Positions 17,171-26,039 of a DNA stretch of 64,000 nucleotides are shown in pieces. The stretch lies in NCBI RefSeq assembly GCF_049959315.1, contig NZ_CP188201.1; one strand, written 5' to 3'. Below the pieces are notes generated by a model, which searched no databases, had not been told where the DNA came from, and saw only the letters and a list, made by a program, of their open reading frames with translations. A program made the translations under genes and the position numbers. This DNA is from Serratia proteamaculans_D. Its GTDB lineage: Bacteria > Pseudomonadota > Gammaproteobacteria > Enterobacterales > Enterobacteriaceae. Position 1 is the first letter of the stretch, and each line of letters opens with the position of its first letter.

Positions 17171-18097
17171 TCATTTGTCGCCTAATCCCAGTGGGTTAAT
17201 TTCAGAATGTTCGATTTTCTCGTCGCTTTCCGCCCAACGATCCAACACCTTCAGGTAGCTGCCATTGGCGATAGCGCTATTGAGCGAAGCCTGCACCGCA
17301 TCCACCAGGCCATTGCCTTTTTTCACCGTAACGGCAATGTTGGCGCTGCGTGGCCAGCCGCCCGGCACGATGCCGACCAAGGTGGTTTTCCCGTTCAATT
17401 TTGCCTGATAAGCCCCAGAGACGTTCGGTCCAAAGGTGGCGTCAGCCCGGCCGGACTGAATGGCCAGCGTGGCGGCCGCCTTGTCGGTCACGTAGATCGG
17501 TTGTAGGGCAGGCAGCCCTTTGGCCTGATTCTCTTTATCCCAGGCCAGCAACACGGCTTCCTGATTGGTGCCGGAATCGACGATAATCTTCTTGCCGGCA
17601 ATATCCGGTGCCGATTTTATCGAGGTGATTTTGCTGCCGGTCTTGACGTAGAACCCCAGCGTATCCTGGCGATAAGTGGCGAAGTCAAACTTGGTTTTAC
17701 GCTCCTGGGTGACGGTAATATTATAAATCGCCGCGTCGTATTTGCCGGACGTGACACCCAGCGGCCAGTCTTCCCACGAAGTGGGTACCAGCTTGAGTTT
17801 CAGCCCCAGGCCATCGGCCACCAGGCGGGCAATATCCGACTCACTGCCAATCACCGTTTTATTATCACGGGCATACAGCCCAAACGGCGGGCCACTGCCC
17901 AGTATCGACACGGCCACGGTCAACGTACCCGGTTCGACAAATTTAAATCCGGCCGGGATCCTGGCCGCCGCTTCAGGGCTTTTTTGCGTATGGATCGGCG
18001 TTTCGTTGGCAACCAGGTCAATGCCCGGTGCGGCATGAGCCAGGGCAGAAAGACTGAGGAGTGCCGCCGCAGCGGTGAGTTTTGCGCTATACATCAT
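17171..18097 (-). CDS. Amino acid ABC transporter substrate-binding protein, stand-alone
   Basis: About 308 residues from ATG 18097, chosen for AGGT seven bases upstream; a longer frame begins at 18112. A signal peptide ends near AHAAPG. The mature protein has SBP_bac_3 features: TLTVAVSI, PPFGLYA, GSESDIARLVADGLGLKLKLVP, and the KYDAAIYNITVTQERKTKFDF block. The last matches the second half of polar amino-acid and cystine binding proteins. Neither flank encodes a permease or ATPase, so it is an orphan that must feed a transporter encoded elsewhere, or serve as a sensor. Confidence 0.8.
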   Translation of the reverse strand: MMYSAKLTAAAALLSLSALAHAAPGIDLVANETPIHTQKSPEAAARIPAGFKFVEPGTLTVAVSILGSGPPFGLYARDNKTVIGSESDIARLVADGLGLKLKLVPTSWEDWPLGVTSGKYDAAIYNITVTQERKTKFDFATYRQDTLGFYVKTGSKITSIKSAPDIAGKKIIVDSGTNQEAVLLAWDKENQAKGLPALQPIYVTDKAAATLAIQSGRADATFGPNVSGAYQAKLNGKTTLVGIVPGGWPRSANIAVTVKKGNGLVDAVQASLNSAIANGSYLKVLDRWAESDEKIEHSEINPLGLGDK

Positions 18098-18263
18098 TAT
18101 TATTACCTGCATTATTATGTGGTTGGGGCGGTCGACTCACTATCCTTTATGCCGCTAAATCTGTGAACGAACAAAATTGGCTAACTAATTTTAGAAATGT
18201 CAGGTTGCAAGATGGCTTGGCGGGGGCAGGTCATTGAGTGTTTGAAGAGGAAATAATGCTGCA

Positions 18264-18305
18264 ATAAAAAAACCGACCACCGGCAGCATTGCCGGGCGGT
18301 CGGTT
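18264..18305 (-). terminator. Rho-independent terminator of copA
   Basis: AACCGACC...CCGGCA and TGCCGG...GGTCGGTT form a long GC-rich stem at 18271-18305. Read on the minus strand, it is followed by a run of seven T. It lies just past the copA stop codon. Confidence 0.9.
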
Positions 18306-18312
18306 AGGGGGA

Positions 18313-20847
18313 TTAGTGAGTGTCAGTGCTTATCTTTTCTTCAACCGCCATCGGGGCCTGAAAGCCTTTGAGCCGTAGTGCGTTGCCGAGCACGAAGACG
18401 CTGGAGAGCGCCATCGCCGCGGCGGCGAAGATCGGTGAAAGCAATGTGCCGTTCAGCGGGTAGAGCGCGCCGGCCGCTACCGGGATCAGCACCGCGTTGT
18501 AGGCGAAGGCCCAGAACAGGTTTTGCTTGATGTTACGGATGGTCGCCTGGCTGAGTGCAATGGCATTGGGGACGCCGCGCAGGTCGCCCGACATCAGCAC
18601 CACGTCAGCGGCCTCAATGGCCACATCGGTTCCGGTGCCGATGGCCAGGCCAACGTCGGCTTCGGCGAGTGCCGGTGCATCGTTGATACCATCGCCCACA
18701 AAGGCCACCCGGGCACCGCCGCTGCGGAATTTCTTCAGCGCCGCAACCTTGCCGTCGGGCAGAACCTCGGCGGCGACTTCATCAATTCCCAGCTGTTTGG
18801 CGATCGCCGCAGCGGTAGCCGCGTTGTCGCCGGTGATCATCGCCACCTTAAGGCCAAGCGCATGCAGCGCCTTGATGGCTTCTGGCGTACTTTCCTTGAT
18901 CGGGTCAGCGACCGCGATCACCGCCGCCAGACGGCCGTCGATGGCCGCATAAAGCGGGCTTTTACCCTGTTCACCCAGACGCTGAGCGGACTGTTGGAAG
19001 CTGCTCACGTCAAGGCCGAGCTGGGTCATAAAGCGGTCTGCACCGACGGAGACGCTGCGCCCAGCTATGCTGGCAGAGACGCCGAAGCCCGGTGTGGCAT
19101 CAAAGCTTTCTATCGCGGCGAGCGTCATGTTCTGCTGCCTGGCTGCCGCCACAATCGCTTCGGCGATTGGGTGTTCGGAGCGAGTTTCCACTGCCGCCAC
19201 CAGAGCCAGAACCTCATCGTATTCAAAGCCTTCGGCGGGCACCAGGTCAGTCAGTTCAGGGCGACCTTTGGTCAGGGTGCCGGTCTTGTCGAACGCAATA
19301 ACGCTGACGTCGCGCAGGGCCTGCAAGGCTTCACCCTTGCGGAACAACACGCCAAGCTCGGCGGCGCGGCCGGTCCCGACCATAATGGAGGTTGGCGTAG
19401 CCAATCCCATGGCGCAAGGGCAGGCGATAATCAACACCGCCACCGCATTAATCAGCGCAAAGGTCAGGGCCGGGGACGGGCCAAACACCAACCAAACCAG
19501 GAAGGTCAGCGCGGCGGCGGCCATCACTGCCGGCACGAACCACATGGTGACCTTGTCAACCAGCGCCTGGATCGGCAGTTTGGAACCCTGAGCTTCCTCG
19601 ACCAGGCGAATAATCTGCGCAAGCACCGTATTGGCACCGATTTTGGTAACGCGGAAACTGAAAGCCCCGGTTTTGTTGATGGTGCCACCGACAACATCGG
19701 CACCCACGCCTTTTTGTACCGGCACAGGTTCACCGGTGATCATGCTCTCGTCTACGTAAGAGGTTCCTTCGACGACTTCGCCGTCAACCGGCACCTTTTC
19801 GCCCGGACGAACCAGCACGATGTCACCGAGGGTCACCTGATCGAGCGGGATTTCGACGGTTTCGCCATTACGCTCGACGCGGGCAGTCTTGGCCTGCAGG
19901 CCGACCAGCCGCTTGATGGCCTGTGAGGTCCGCCCCTTGGCGCGAGCCTCTAAAGTCCGGCCAAGCAGGATCAGGGTGACGATGACAGCAGCAGCTTCAT
20001 AATAGACGTTGGCGGTCCCCTGCGGCAGCACCTCGGGAATGAACGTCGTCACCACCGAATAGCCGTACGCCGCCACCGTGCCGACCGACACCAGCGAGTT
20101 CATGTCGGGAGCGCCGCGCAACAGTGCCGGGATCCCTTTGCGGAAGAAACGCAGCCCCGGCCCAAACAGCACCAGGGTGGTGAGAACAAATTGCAGATAC
20201 CAGCTGGTTTGTTCACCCAGCACGCCCAGTACCCAGTGATGCATGGCGGGGATCAGGTGCGACCCCATCTCGAGAATGAACACCGGCAAGGTGAGAATGG
20301 CGGCAATAAGTAACGATCGCCGTAATCCACGGGCCTCATGCTCACGTCGCTCGGTATCCTGATCCTCTGTGCTGGCAGTGGCGGTGGACAGGCGTCGTGG
20401 TCGGTAGCCGGCTTTTTCAACGGCGGCCTCAAGGTCTGTAATAGAGATGACACCGGCAAGGTGACGCACCCGTGCACGCTCAGTCGCCAGATTGACATTG
20501 GCCTCAAGCACGCCGGGTATTTGGTTCAGCGCTTTTTCTACCCGGCCGACGCAGGACGCACAGGTCATTTCTTCTATTGCCAGCTCGGTGGTCTCTTCAC
20601 GCACGTTATATCCGGCGTTCTCAATGGCGCGAACCGCCGCCTGTGGGTCAGCCGCGCCGCTGAAGGTGAGGTCGGCGCGTTCGGTGGCCAGATTGACCGA
20701 AGCGCTATCCACACCGGGTACGGCCTTCAGCGCACGTTCGACACGGCCTACGCACGAAGCGCAGGTCATGCCATCGACCGGCAGGCTCAGTCGGCTGACC
20801 TGAGACATCGCCGGGGTGGAGTCGGGTTTGAGAGAAACGGAAGTCAT
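18313..20847 (-). CDS. copA: Copper-exporting P1B-type ATPase CopA
   Basis: 844 residues. Two N-terminal heavy-metal-binding domains carry MTCASC at C29/C32 and C96/C99. They are followed by eight expected membrane segments, the ion-channel CPC in IIACPCAMGLATPT, the phosphorylation site DKTGTLTKG, the SEHPIAEAI histidine-proline motif, and GDGINDAPAL near the end. The protein pumps Cu(I) out of the cytoplasm into the periplasm. Length and two-domain layout match enterobacterial CopA. A MerR-type promoter with 19-base spacing lies upstream at 20881-20911, so activation by CueR in response to copper is very likely. A strong terminator follows. Confidence 0.95.
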   Translation of the reverse strand: MTSVSLKPDSTPAMSQVSRLSLPVDGMTCASCVGRVERALKAVPGVDSASVNLATERADLTFSGAADPQAAVRAIENAGYNVREETTELAIEEMTCASCVGRVEKALNQIPGVLEANVNLATERARVRHLAGVISITDLEAAVEKAGYRPRRLSTATASTEDQDTERREHEARGLRRSLLIAAILTLPVFILEMGSHLIPAMHHWVLGVLGEQTSWYLQFVLTTLVLFGPGLRFFRKGIPALLRGAPDMNSLVSVGTVAAYGYSVVTTFIPEVLPQGTANVYYEAAAVIVTLILLGRTLEARAKGRTSQAIKRLVGLQAKTARVERNGETVEIPLDQVTLGDIVLVRPGEKVPVDGEVVEGTSYVDESMITGEPVPVQKGVGADVVGGTINKTGAFSFRVTKIGANTVLAQIIRLVEEAQGSKLPIQALVDKVTMWFVPAVMAAAALTFLVWLVFGPSPALTFALINAVAVLIIACPCAMGLATPTSIMVGTGRAAELGVLFRKGEALQALRDVSVIAFDKTGTLTKGRPELTDLVPAEGFEYDEVLALVAAVETRSEHPIAEAIVAAARQQNMTLAAIESFDATPGFGVSASIAGRSVSVGADRFMTQLGLDVSSFQQSAQRLGEQGKSPLYAAIDGRLAAVIAVADPIKESTPEAIKALHALGLKVAMITGDNAATAAAIAKQLGIDEVAAEVLPDGKVAALKKFRSGGARVAFVGDGINDAPALAEADVGLAIGTGTDVAIEAADVVLMSGDLRGVPNAIALSQATIRNIKQNLFWAFAYNAVLIPVAAGALYPLNGTLLSPIFAAAAMALSSVFVLGNALRLKGFQAPMAVEEKISTDTH

Positions 20848-20880
20848 TGAGCTGTCCCTTTATGCTGTCTGTTGGTGGAA

Positions 20881-20911
20881 AGCTTAAAGCTTCCCACCAC
20901 GGGAAGGTCAA
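20881..20911 (-). promoter_or_regulatory. CueR-type promoter of copA with 19-base spacer
   Basis: On the minus strand TTGACC (-35) and TAAGCT (-10) are separated by 19 bases. Between them lies the dyad ACCTTCCC-GTGGT-GGGAAGCT (20888-20908). Over-long spacing with this dyad is diagnostic of MerR-family control, and the sequence matches known CueR sites. The -35 element overlaps the stop codon of the upstream GGDEF-EAL gene. Confidence 0.88.
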
Positions 20912-23001
20912 GCGGTTATTTTGGAGGAGGGGCTCTTTAACAACATACTGAGCGCAAGGGGCGCCTCAACGGCCTGGCTAAAAAGAAAACCCTGGCCCAA
21001 ATGATATCCGGAGTTGCGCAGCGTTTGCCGCTGCTGTTCGGTTTCAATCCCTTCGGCAATGATATCGATGGATAACTTTTGCCCCAGAATACCCATACTT
21101 TCCACGATGCCCAAAATAGCTGCTTCGTTGTTCATGCGGCGGATAAAGTCGCGATCGAGTTTTATGCAGTCCAGTGGGTAGTTCATAAGGTGGGTTAAGG
21201 AAGAGTGCCCGGTACCAAAATCATCTAGCGCAATTCGGATCCCCATTTCCTTGAGCATTTGCAAAGCCCGCAGCACATACTTCGAACCATGCTTATTGAA
21301 GGCGTGCTCGGTCACTTCCAGCTCAATCAGATGGTGAGGGATGTTAAACATCTGCAAGCGCTGCAGGAATGTTTCGGCGTAGCTATCGCGTAAAAATTCG
21401 ATAGGGGAAGCATTCAGTGACACGGGCAAAACTTCGGCGCCAGAAGCCAGCCAGGCCGAGATATCGGCAAACACCTTCATCTGCATGGTTTCGCCGATTT
21501 TGGTTGCCAACTCGTAGTCGTTAAACGCTTCGCAGACGCTATCCGGCGTCTGGATGCCGTTTTGCGGGCAATACCAGCGCAGCAGAGCCTCAAAGCCGAC
21601 AAGGGTACCGGTTGCCAGATTGACCTTGGGCTGATAGCTGGGGCGGATCTGGTTGTTACGCACAATCTGACGGGCGTGATTAAGCTGTGTCGCACGTTCT
21701 CTGGCTTTATCCATCATCTGCGGATTAAACATATAAACGCCGCCACGGCCGCCGTCTTTGAGTTCGTACAGGGCGGTATCGGCACATTTCATCAATTCTG
21801 ACGCGTCGCGAGCATCCTGCGGGTAGAGGGCTCCGCCAATACTCATGCCACAATGAAGTGCTTTACCGCCATGGGTGACCGGTGTTTCAAGCTGCAGCAG
21901 AAAGTTATTGGCGATTTTGAAAATATCCTGCTCGTTTTCTACGTCGCTGATCACCACCGCAAACTCATCGCCACCCAGTCGGGAGACAAATGAGTTGGGG
22001 TTTAAATCGGCCTTGAGTCGCCGGGCTAATACACGCAACAGATGATCGCCGGCATCGTGCCCCAGGGTGTCGTTCACCAGCTTAAAGTGGTCGAGATCCA
22101 GCAAAATCAGCCCAAGCGATTTATTATTGGCCAGCGAGCGTTTCATTTCCTGTTTTAATCTTTTCTTGAATAACCGTCGGTTGGGCAGACCGGTCAATTC
22201 GTCATATTCACTGGCGATCAGTAAGCGTTTTTCAGCTATCCGTTGAGAGGTGACATCGCGCGAAACGCACAATATATTTTGTATCCGGGAGTCCTTGTCG
22301 ATCACCGGAGTCAGGATATTATCCCAATGCTGCAATCTGCCATCCGGGGTGGCGCTAAGGCCGGCGAATCTGGCATTTCTCCCGCTTAACACCTTGCGTA
22401 GCGCTTTTTGGCCACGCTGGCGAACTTCGGGCTGTAACAGACTCAACCAGGGCATGCCAAATTGCTGACGGTTCTCATCTACGCCCAAAGCGATGCTGCC
22501 CGCTTTGTTCAGATGCAGCAATGAGCCGTCATTATTAATCACTTTGATACAGTCGACGCTGGCATCAAGCATATTTTTCTGCGCCGCCAGCTTTTCGGCA
22601 ATGATTTGTTTTTCCAGCATTTGCTGATGGATATCGGTACAGCTGAGAAACCAACGATTCTGCGCGGAATTTGGGGCTTTTTTAACGCCGAACGACAGTA
22701 AAAACCAACGATACTCACCACTGCAATGGCGCAGACGGGCCTGATAAACGAACGAGGTGATGGCGGTTATCGACTGTTGCCACAACGAATTGATATGCGC
22801 ATAGTCATCCGGATGCAGAACTTTCAACCAGCAGGCGTCCTGGTTATCAAATGAAGCAAGTCCGGTATATTCACACCATAACCTATTGAAATGTCCCCCG
22901 AGGCTATTACCTACGCCAATGAGATTCGGCAAGCCGTCAAATATTTCATTAGCCATATCAACAGGATGATTGTCATCACTGCGCTCGGGTAAAACACTCA
23001 T
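20908..23001 (-). CDS. PAS-PAS-GGDEF-EAL cyclic-di-GMP protein
   Basis: 697 residues. Two PAS-type sensor regions (about 20-130 and 150-265) precede a GGDEF domain with intact RLGGDEF and an EAL domain with FEALLRW, a VTEHAF segment, DDFGTGHSSL and KLDRDFI. The diguanylate cyclase active site and the main phosphodiesterase residues therefore appear present, so the protein could make, degrade, or switch c-di-GMP. An RxxD inhibitory site five residues before GGDEF is not seen. No membrane segments or signal peptide are seen, so it is probably cytoplasmic. Its stop codon overlaps the copA promoter. Confidence 0.9.
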   Translation of the reverse strand: MSVLPERSDDNHPVDMANEIFDGLPNLIGVGNSLGGHFNRLWCEYTGLASFDNQDACWLKVLHPDDYAHINSLWQQSITAITSFVYQARLRHCSGEYRWFLLSFGVKKAPNSAQNRWFLSCTDIHQQMLEKQIIAEKLAAQKNMLDASVDCIKVINNDGSLLHLNKAGSIALGVDENRQQFGMPWLSLLQPEVRQRGQKALRKVLSGRNARFAGLSATPDGRLQHWDNILTPVIDKDSRIQNILCVSRDVTSQRIAEKRLLIASEYDELTGLPNRRLFKKRLKQEMKRSLANNKSLGLILLDLDHFKLVNDTLGHDAGDHLLRVLARRLKADLNPNSFVSRLGGDEFAVVISDVENEQDIFKIANNFLLQLETPVTHGGKALHCGMSIGGALYPQDARDASELMKCADTALYELKDGGRGGVYMFNPQMMDKARERATQLNHARQIVRNNQIRPSYQPKVNLATGTLVGFEALLRWYCPQNGIQTPDSVCEAFNDYELATKIGETMQMKVFADISAWLASGAEVLPVSLNASPIEFLRDSYAETFLQRLQMFNIPHHLIELEVTEHAFNKHGSKYVLRALQMLKEMGIRIALDDFGTGHSSLTHLMNYPLDCIKLDRDFIRRMNNEAAILGIVESMGILGQKLSIDIIAEGIETEQQRQTLRNSGYHLGQGFLFSQAVEAPLALSMLLKSPSSKITA

Positions 23002-23225
23002 TTGTCATTTCCTCTGAAAACCGCTCGGCATTCACGCCAAAAATATTTTTTGCCAGCGGAAATCATTATATAGCCTGGCCTGTGCAATAAAAAACCACCA
23101 GAGAGAATGAGATATAATCCCGGGCAACACATTAGGAATACTCTCGTATTTATGTTTTTTAACTCATCCAATTTTCTCCCGTTGTTTTCACTGTTAAATA
23201 TCATTAAACCGTTATATCGACAGAT

Positions 23226-23256
23226 ATAAAAAAGCCCCCGTGATTAAGCGGGGGCT
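23226..23256 (-). terminator. Rho-independent terminator of gcd
   Basis: AGCCCCCG and CGGGGGCT form a stem with a short AT-rich loop. On the minus strand a run of six T follows directly. It begins about 27 bases after the gcd stop codon. Confidence 0.9.
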
Positions 23257-23282
23257 GGTGTAATTATAGCTTATGGGAGGAT

Positions 23283-25718
23283 TTATTTATCAAGCGCATA
23301 AGCAATGACGTAGTCGCCGCGGTCTGGCGACTGGCGTGCGCCACCGGCGGAGATCACAATGTACTGTTTGCCGGTAACCGGCGAAACATAGCTCATTGGC
23401 GTGCCGCCGCTGCCGACAGGCAAACGTGCTTTCCAGACTTCTTCACCGGTGGAAGAATCAAAGGCTCGCAGGTAGTAATCCTGAGTGCCCGCAATGAACA
23501 CCAGGCCGCCCTGAGTGGCTAACGTACCGCCCAGCGTTGGCATGCCCACCGGCATTGGTGCGCGCATTTTGATGCCGAATGGCCCGGTATCCTGCACCGT
23601 ACCAGCCGGGACTTGCCACACTACTTTCTGCGTTTTCAGATCGATAGCGGACAGGGTGCCGAAAGGCGGTTTCTGGCAGGGAATGCCCAATGGTGACATA
23701 AAGCGGTTCTTGTTCACGCCGTAAGGGGTTCCTTTCAGCGGCACGGCACCCATCCCGGTGTTGACCGACTCACCGCCGTTGCTGGCTGGCGCGTTGGCAT
23801 CGGTTTTCTGCGGGATCATCTGTACCCACAGGCCCAGACGCATATCATTGGCAAAGATATAGTGGTTGTTGGGATCGGTCGACAGACCACCCCAGTTCAT
23901 GCCACCCAGCGAACCGGGGAAGCTGAGTGAGATATCGGTGTCTGGTGCGGTGAACAGCCCGTCATAACGCATCGATTTAAAGCTGATGCGACACATCAGT
24001 TGATCGAACGGCGTTGCCCCCCACATGTCGGATTCGGTGAGTTTCTGATTGCCGATCTGCGGCATGCCAACAGAGAAGGGTTGAGTGGCCGAGTATTGCT
24101 CGCCAGGGATGGTGCGGGTTTTCACCGGCAGCTCTTTAACTTCGGTCAAAGGTTTACCGGTATGGCGATCCAACACGAACAGCTGGCCGGTTTTGGCACC
24201 AATCACCAGCGCCGGTTTGCTGGTGCCATCCTTCATTGGGAAATCGATCAGGCTCGGCTGCATGGGCAGATCGAAGTCCCACAGGTCGTTATGAACGGTC
24301 TGATAAACCCATTTTTCTTTACCGGTGGTGGCATCCAGCGCCAGGATAGAGGCACCGTATTTGTGATCCAGTGCGTTGCGGTTAGCGCCCCACAGGTCAA
24401 CCGAAGAGCTACCCATTGGCAGGAACACGGTATTCATTGCCGGATCGTAGGACATTGGCGCCCAGGAGTTCGGCGTACTGCGCACGAAGGTCTGCCCCGG
24501 TTTCAAGGCCGAATTCGGATCTTGATTGCCCGGATCAAACGCCCAGCGCATTTCACCGGTGATCACGTCGAAACCACGCAGTACGCCGCCAGGCATATCG
24601 GTTTGCACGTTGTCGGCCACGCGGCCGCCGACCACGATGGTGGTACCGGCCAGTGTAGGAGCAGAGGTCAGTTGGTATTTGGGATCTGCAGCATCCCCCA
24701 GACCGGCCTTAAGATCGACCACACCCTGATGACCAAAGTTCTGACAGAACTCGCCGTTATCGGCGTTGATCGCCACCAGGCGCGCATCGATGGTGTTCAT
24801 CAGAATACGGCGTTGGCAACTGTCACCGGCCGCCAGAGTAGCTGGGATGGCAGGGGTTGAACCCGGCACCGTCGGTGCCGGTATTGGCTTGGTGACATCA
24901 AAGTAGGCCAGGCCGCGACAACGGTTCCAGACCTGAGATTTCGCGTTGATCTCACGCTTCCAAATCTCTTTACCGCTGTCGGCATCGACGGCGATGACAT
25001 TATTATGCGGCGTACACAGGAAGACGCGATTACCGACTTGCAGCGGTGTTTGTTGATCTTCTGCACCGTTGCCGTCCGGGCTTAGCGGAGTATCGCCAGT
25101 GTGGAAGGTCCAGGCGACTTTCAGCTCTTTCACATTGTCGCGGGTGATTTGGTCCAGCGCCACGAAGCGGCTGCCGCCTGGGGTGTTGCCGTAGTTGTCC
25201 CAGTCTTTTTGCTGTTTGGCTTTATCTACCGGGATCAACGGCAAGGGTTTGCCGCTGAAGGCGACGGTAGGGTGTGGCTGGAACATCTGCACAAAGGTGC
25301 CAACCATGCCCACCGCCAGTACCGCGCTGAGCAGGTAGGACAGCTTCGCCAGCGGTGCCTTGCCTTCCGATTTACGCAGTGTCGGCCAGCTGAGCAAGGC
25401 CAGTAGCGTCAAACCGGCAGGGACCATTAAGCGTGAAACCAGTGGCCAGAAATCGAAACCGGCATCGTACACCGACCAAATCAGCGTGCCGATAAACACC
25501 AGCAGGAACAGCCCCACCGCAGAAGATCTACGGCGGAAGAATTGCACCGCACAAAGCAGGGTGACGATACCTGCAATCAGGAAGTAGCTGCTGCCCCCTA
25601 ACGAGACCAGCTTGCCACCGGCAATGGCAAAGAATAAGCCGACCAGAGTAAGGATTATCCCCAATAAACAACACCATAGTTTAAGTTTTATACCCGGACG
25701 GGTATTTGATTCAGGCAT
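23283..25718 (-). CDS. gcd: Quinoprotein (PQQ) glucose dehydrogenase, membrane-bound
   Basis: 811 residues. The N-terminal 150 residues hold five hydrophobic segments that anchor the protein in the inner membrane. The rest is a periplasmic PQQ beta-propeller with repeated tryptophan-docking motifs (for example DSGKEIWKREI, TGEMRWAFDPG, TGKEKWVYQTVHNDLWDFD, STGEEVWKARLP). The enzyme oxidises glucose to gluconolactone and passes electrons to ubiquinone. Size and layout match enterobacterial Gcd (about 796). No PQQ biosynthesis genes are in the window, so cofactor must come from elsewhere in the genome or the environment. The start has GGAG ten bases upstream. Confidence 0.95.
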   Translation of the reverse strand: MPESNTRPGIKLKLWCCLLGIILTLVGLFFAIAGGKLVSLGGSSYFLIAGIVTLLCAVQFFRRRSSAVGLFLLVFIGTLIWSVYDAGFDFWPLVSRLMVPAGLTLLALLSWPTLRKSEGKAPLAKLSYLLSAVLAVGMVGTFVQMFQPHPTVAFSGKPLPLIPVDKAKQQKDWDNYGNTPGGSRFVALDQITRDNVKELKVAWTFHTGDTPLSPDGNGAEDQQTPLQVGNRVFLCTPHNNVIAVDADSGKEIWKREINAKSQVWNRCRGLAYFDVTKPIPAPTVPGSTPAIPATLAAGDSCQRRILMNTIDARLVAINADNGEFCQNFGHQGVVDLKAGLGDAADPKYQLTSAPTLAGTTIVVGGRVADNVQTDMPGGVLRGFDVITGEMRWAFDPGNQDPNSALKPGQTFVRSTPNSWAPMSYDPAMNTVFLPMGSSSVDLWGANRNALDHKYGASILALDATTGKEKWVYQTVHNDLWDFDLPMQPSLIDFPMKDGTSKPALVIGAKTGQLFVLDRHTGKPLTEVKELPVKTRTIPGEQYSATQPFSVGMPQIGNQKLTESDMWGATPFDQLMCRISFKSMRYDGLFTAPDTDISLSFPGSLGGMNWGGLSTDPNNHYIFANDMRLGLWVQMIPQKTDANAPASNGGESVNTGMGAVPLKGTPYGVNKNRFMSPLGIPCQKPPFGTLSAIDLKTQKVVWQVPAGTVQDTGPFGIKMRAPMPVGMPTLGGTLATQGGLVFIAGTQDYYLRAFDSSTGEEVWKARLPVGSGGTPMSYVSPVTGKQYIVISAGGARQSPDRGDYVIAYALDK

Positions 25719-26039
25719 GGCTGATAGACTCCAAGATAATGTTTTTCTTCATGTTTACCTCGATGACCACGATCATGCGTCCTCCCGATCAAAACGGAGT
25801 TGCAAAGCGAGGATCAAACGACGGAATAATCGTATTGTACCATTTGATTCGTTAGCAGGTTAAGGATATGTTGCTTTTTGGCGGTAATTGTTAGCCTGAG
25901 GTGTCGCAAGGACGCGTTGACGACATTCATGGCATGAGGTAGCAGTAAACCTATTCCGTTGACCAAATCTTGAATATTTGCAGACAAAATAGGAACCCTG
26001 AAGATAAGTGTTCCTGTTTACTTTAGCTGAGGTTGTACC
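25719..26039. other. Divergent intergenic region between gcd and the secreted hydrolase gene
   Basis: No gene is seen in these 321 bases. They must hold promoters for both flanking genes. A 6-bp inverted repeat AGGAAC/GTTCCT with a 13-base spacer lies at 25991-26015, 25-50 bases before the hydrolase start, and could be an operator or an mRNA leader hairpin. Confidence 0.5.

Noticed and set aside
18523..19926. A 467-codon open frame antisense to copA
   Set aside because: It mirrors a GC-rich real gene, has no family resemblance and no ribosome-binding site, and copA is complete on the other strand.
24000..24860. A 286-codon open frame antisense to gcd
   Set aside because: Shadow of the gcd coding sequence with no recognisable protein features.
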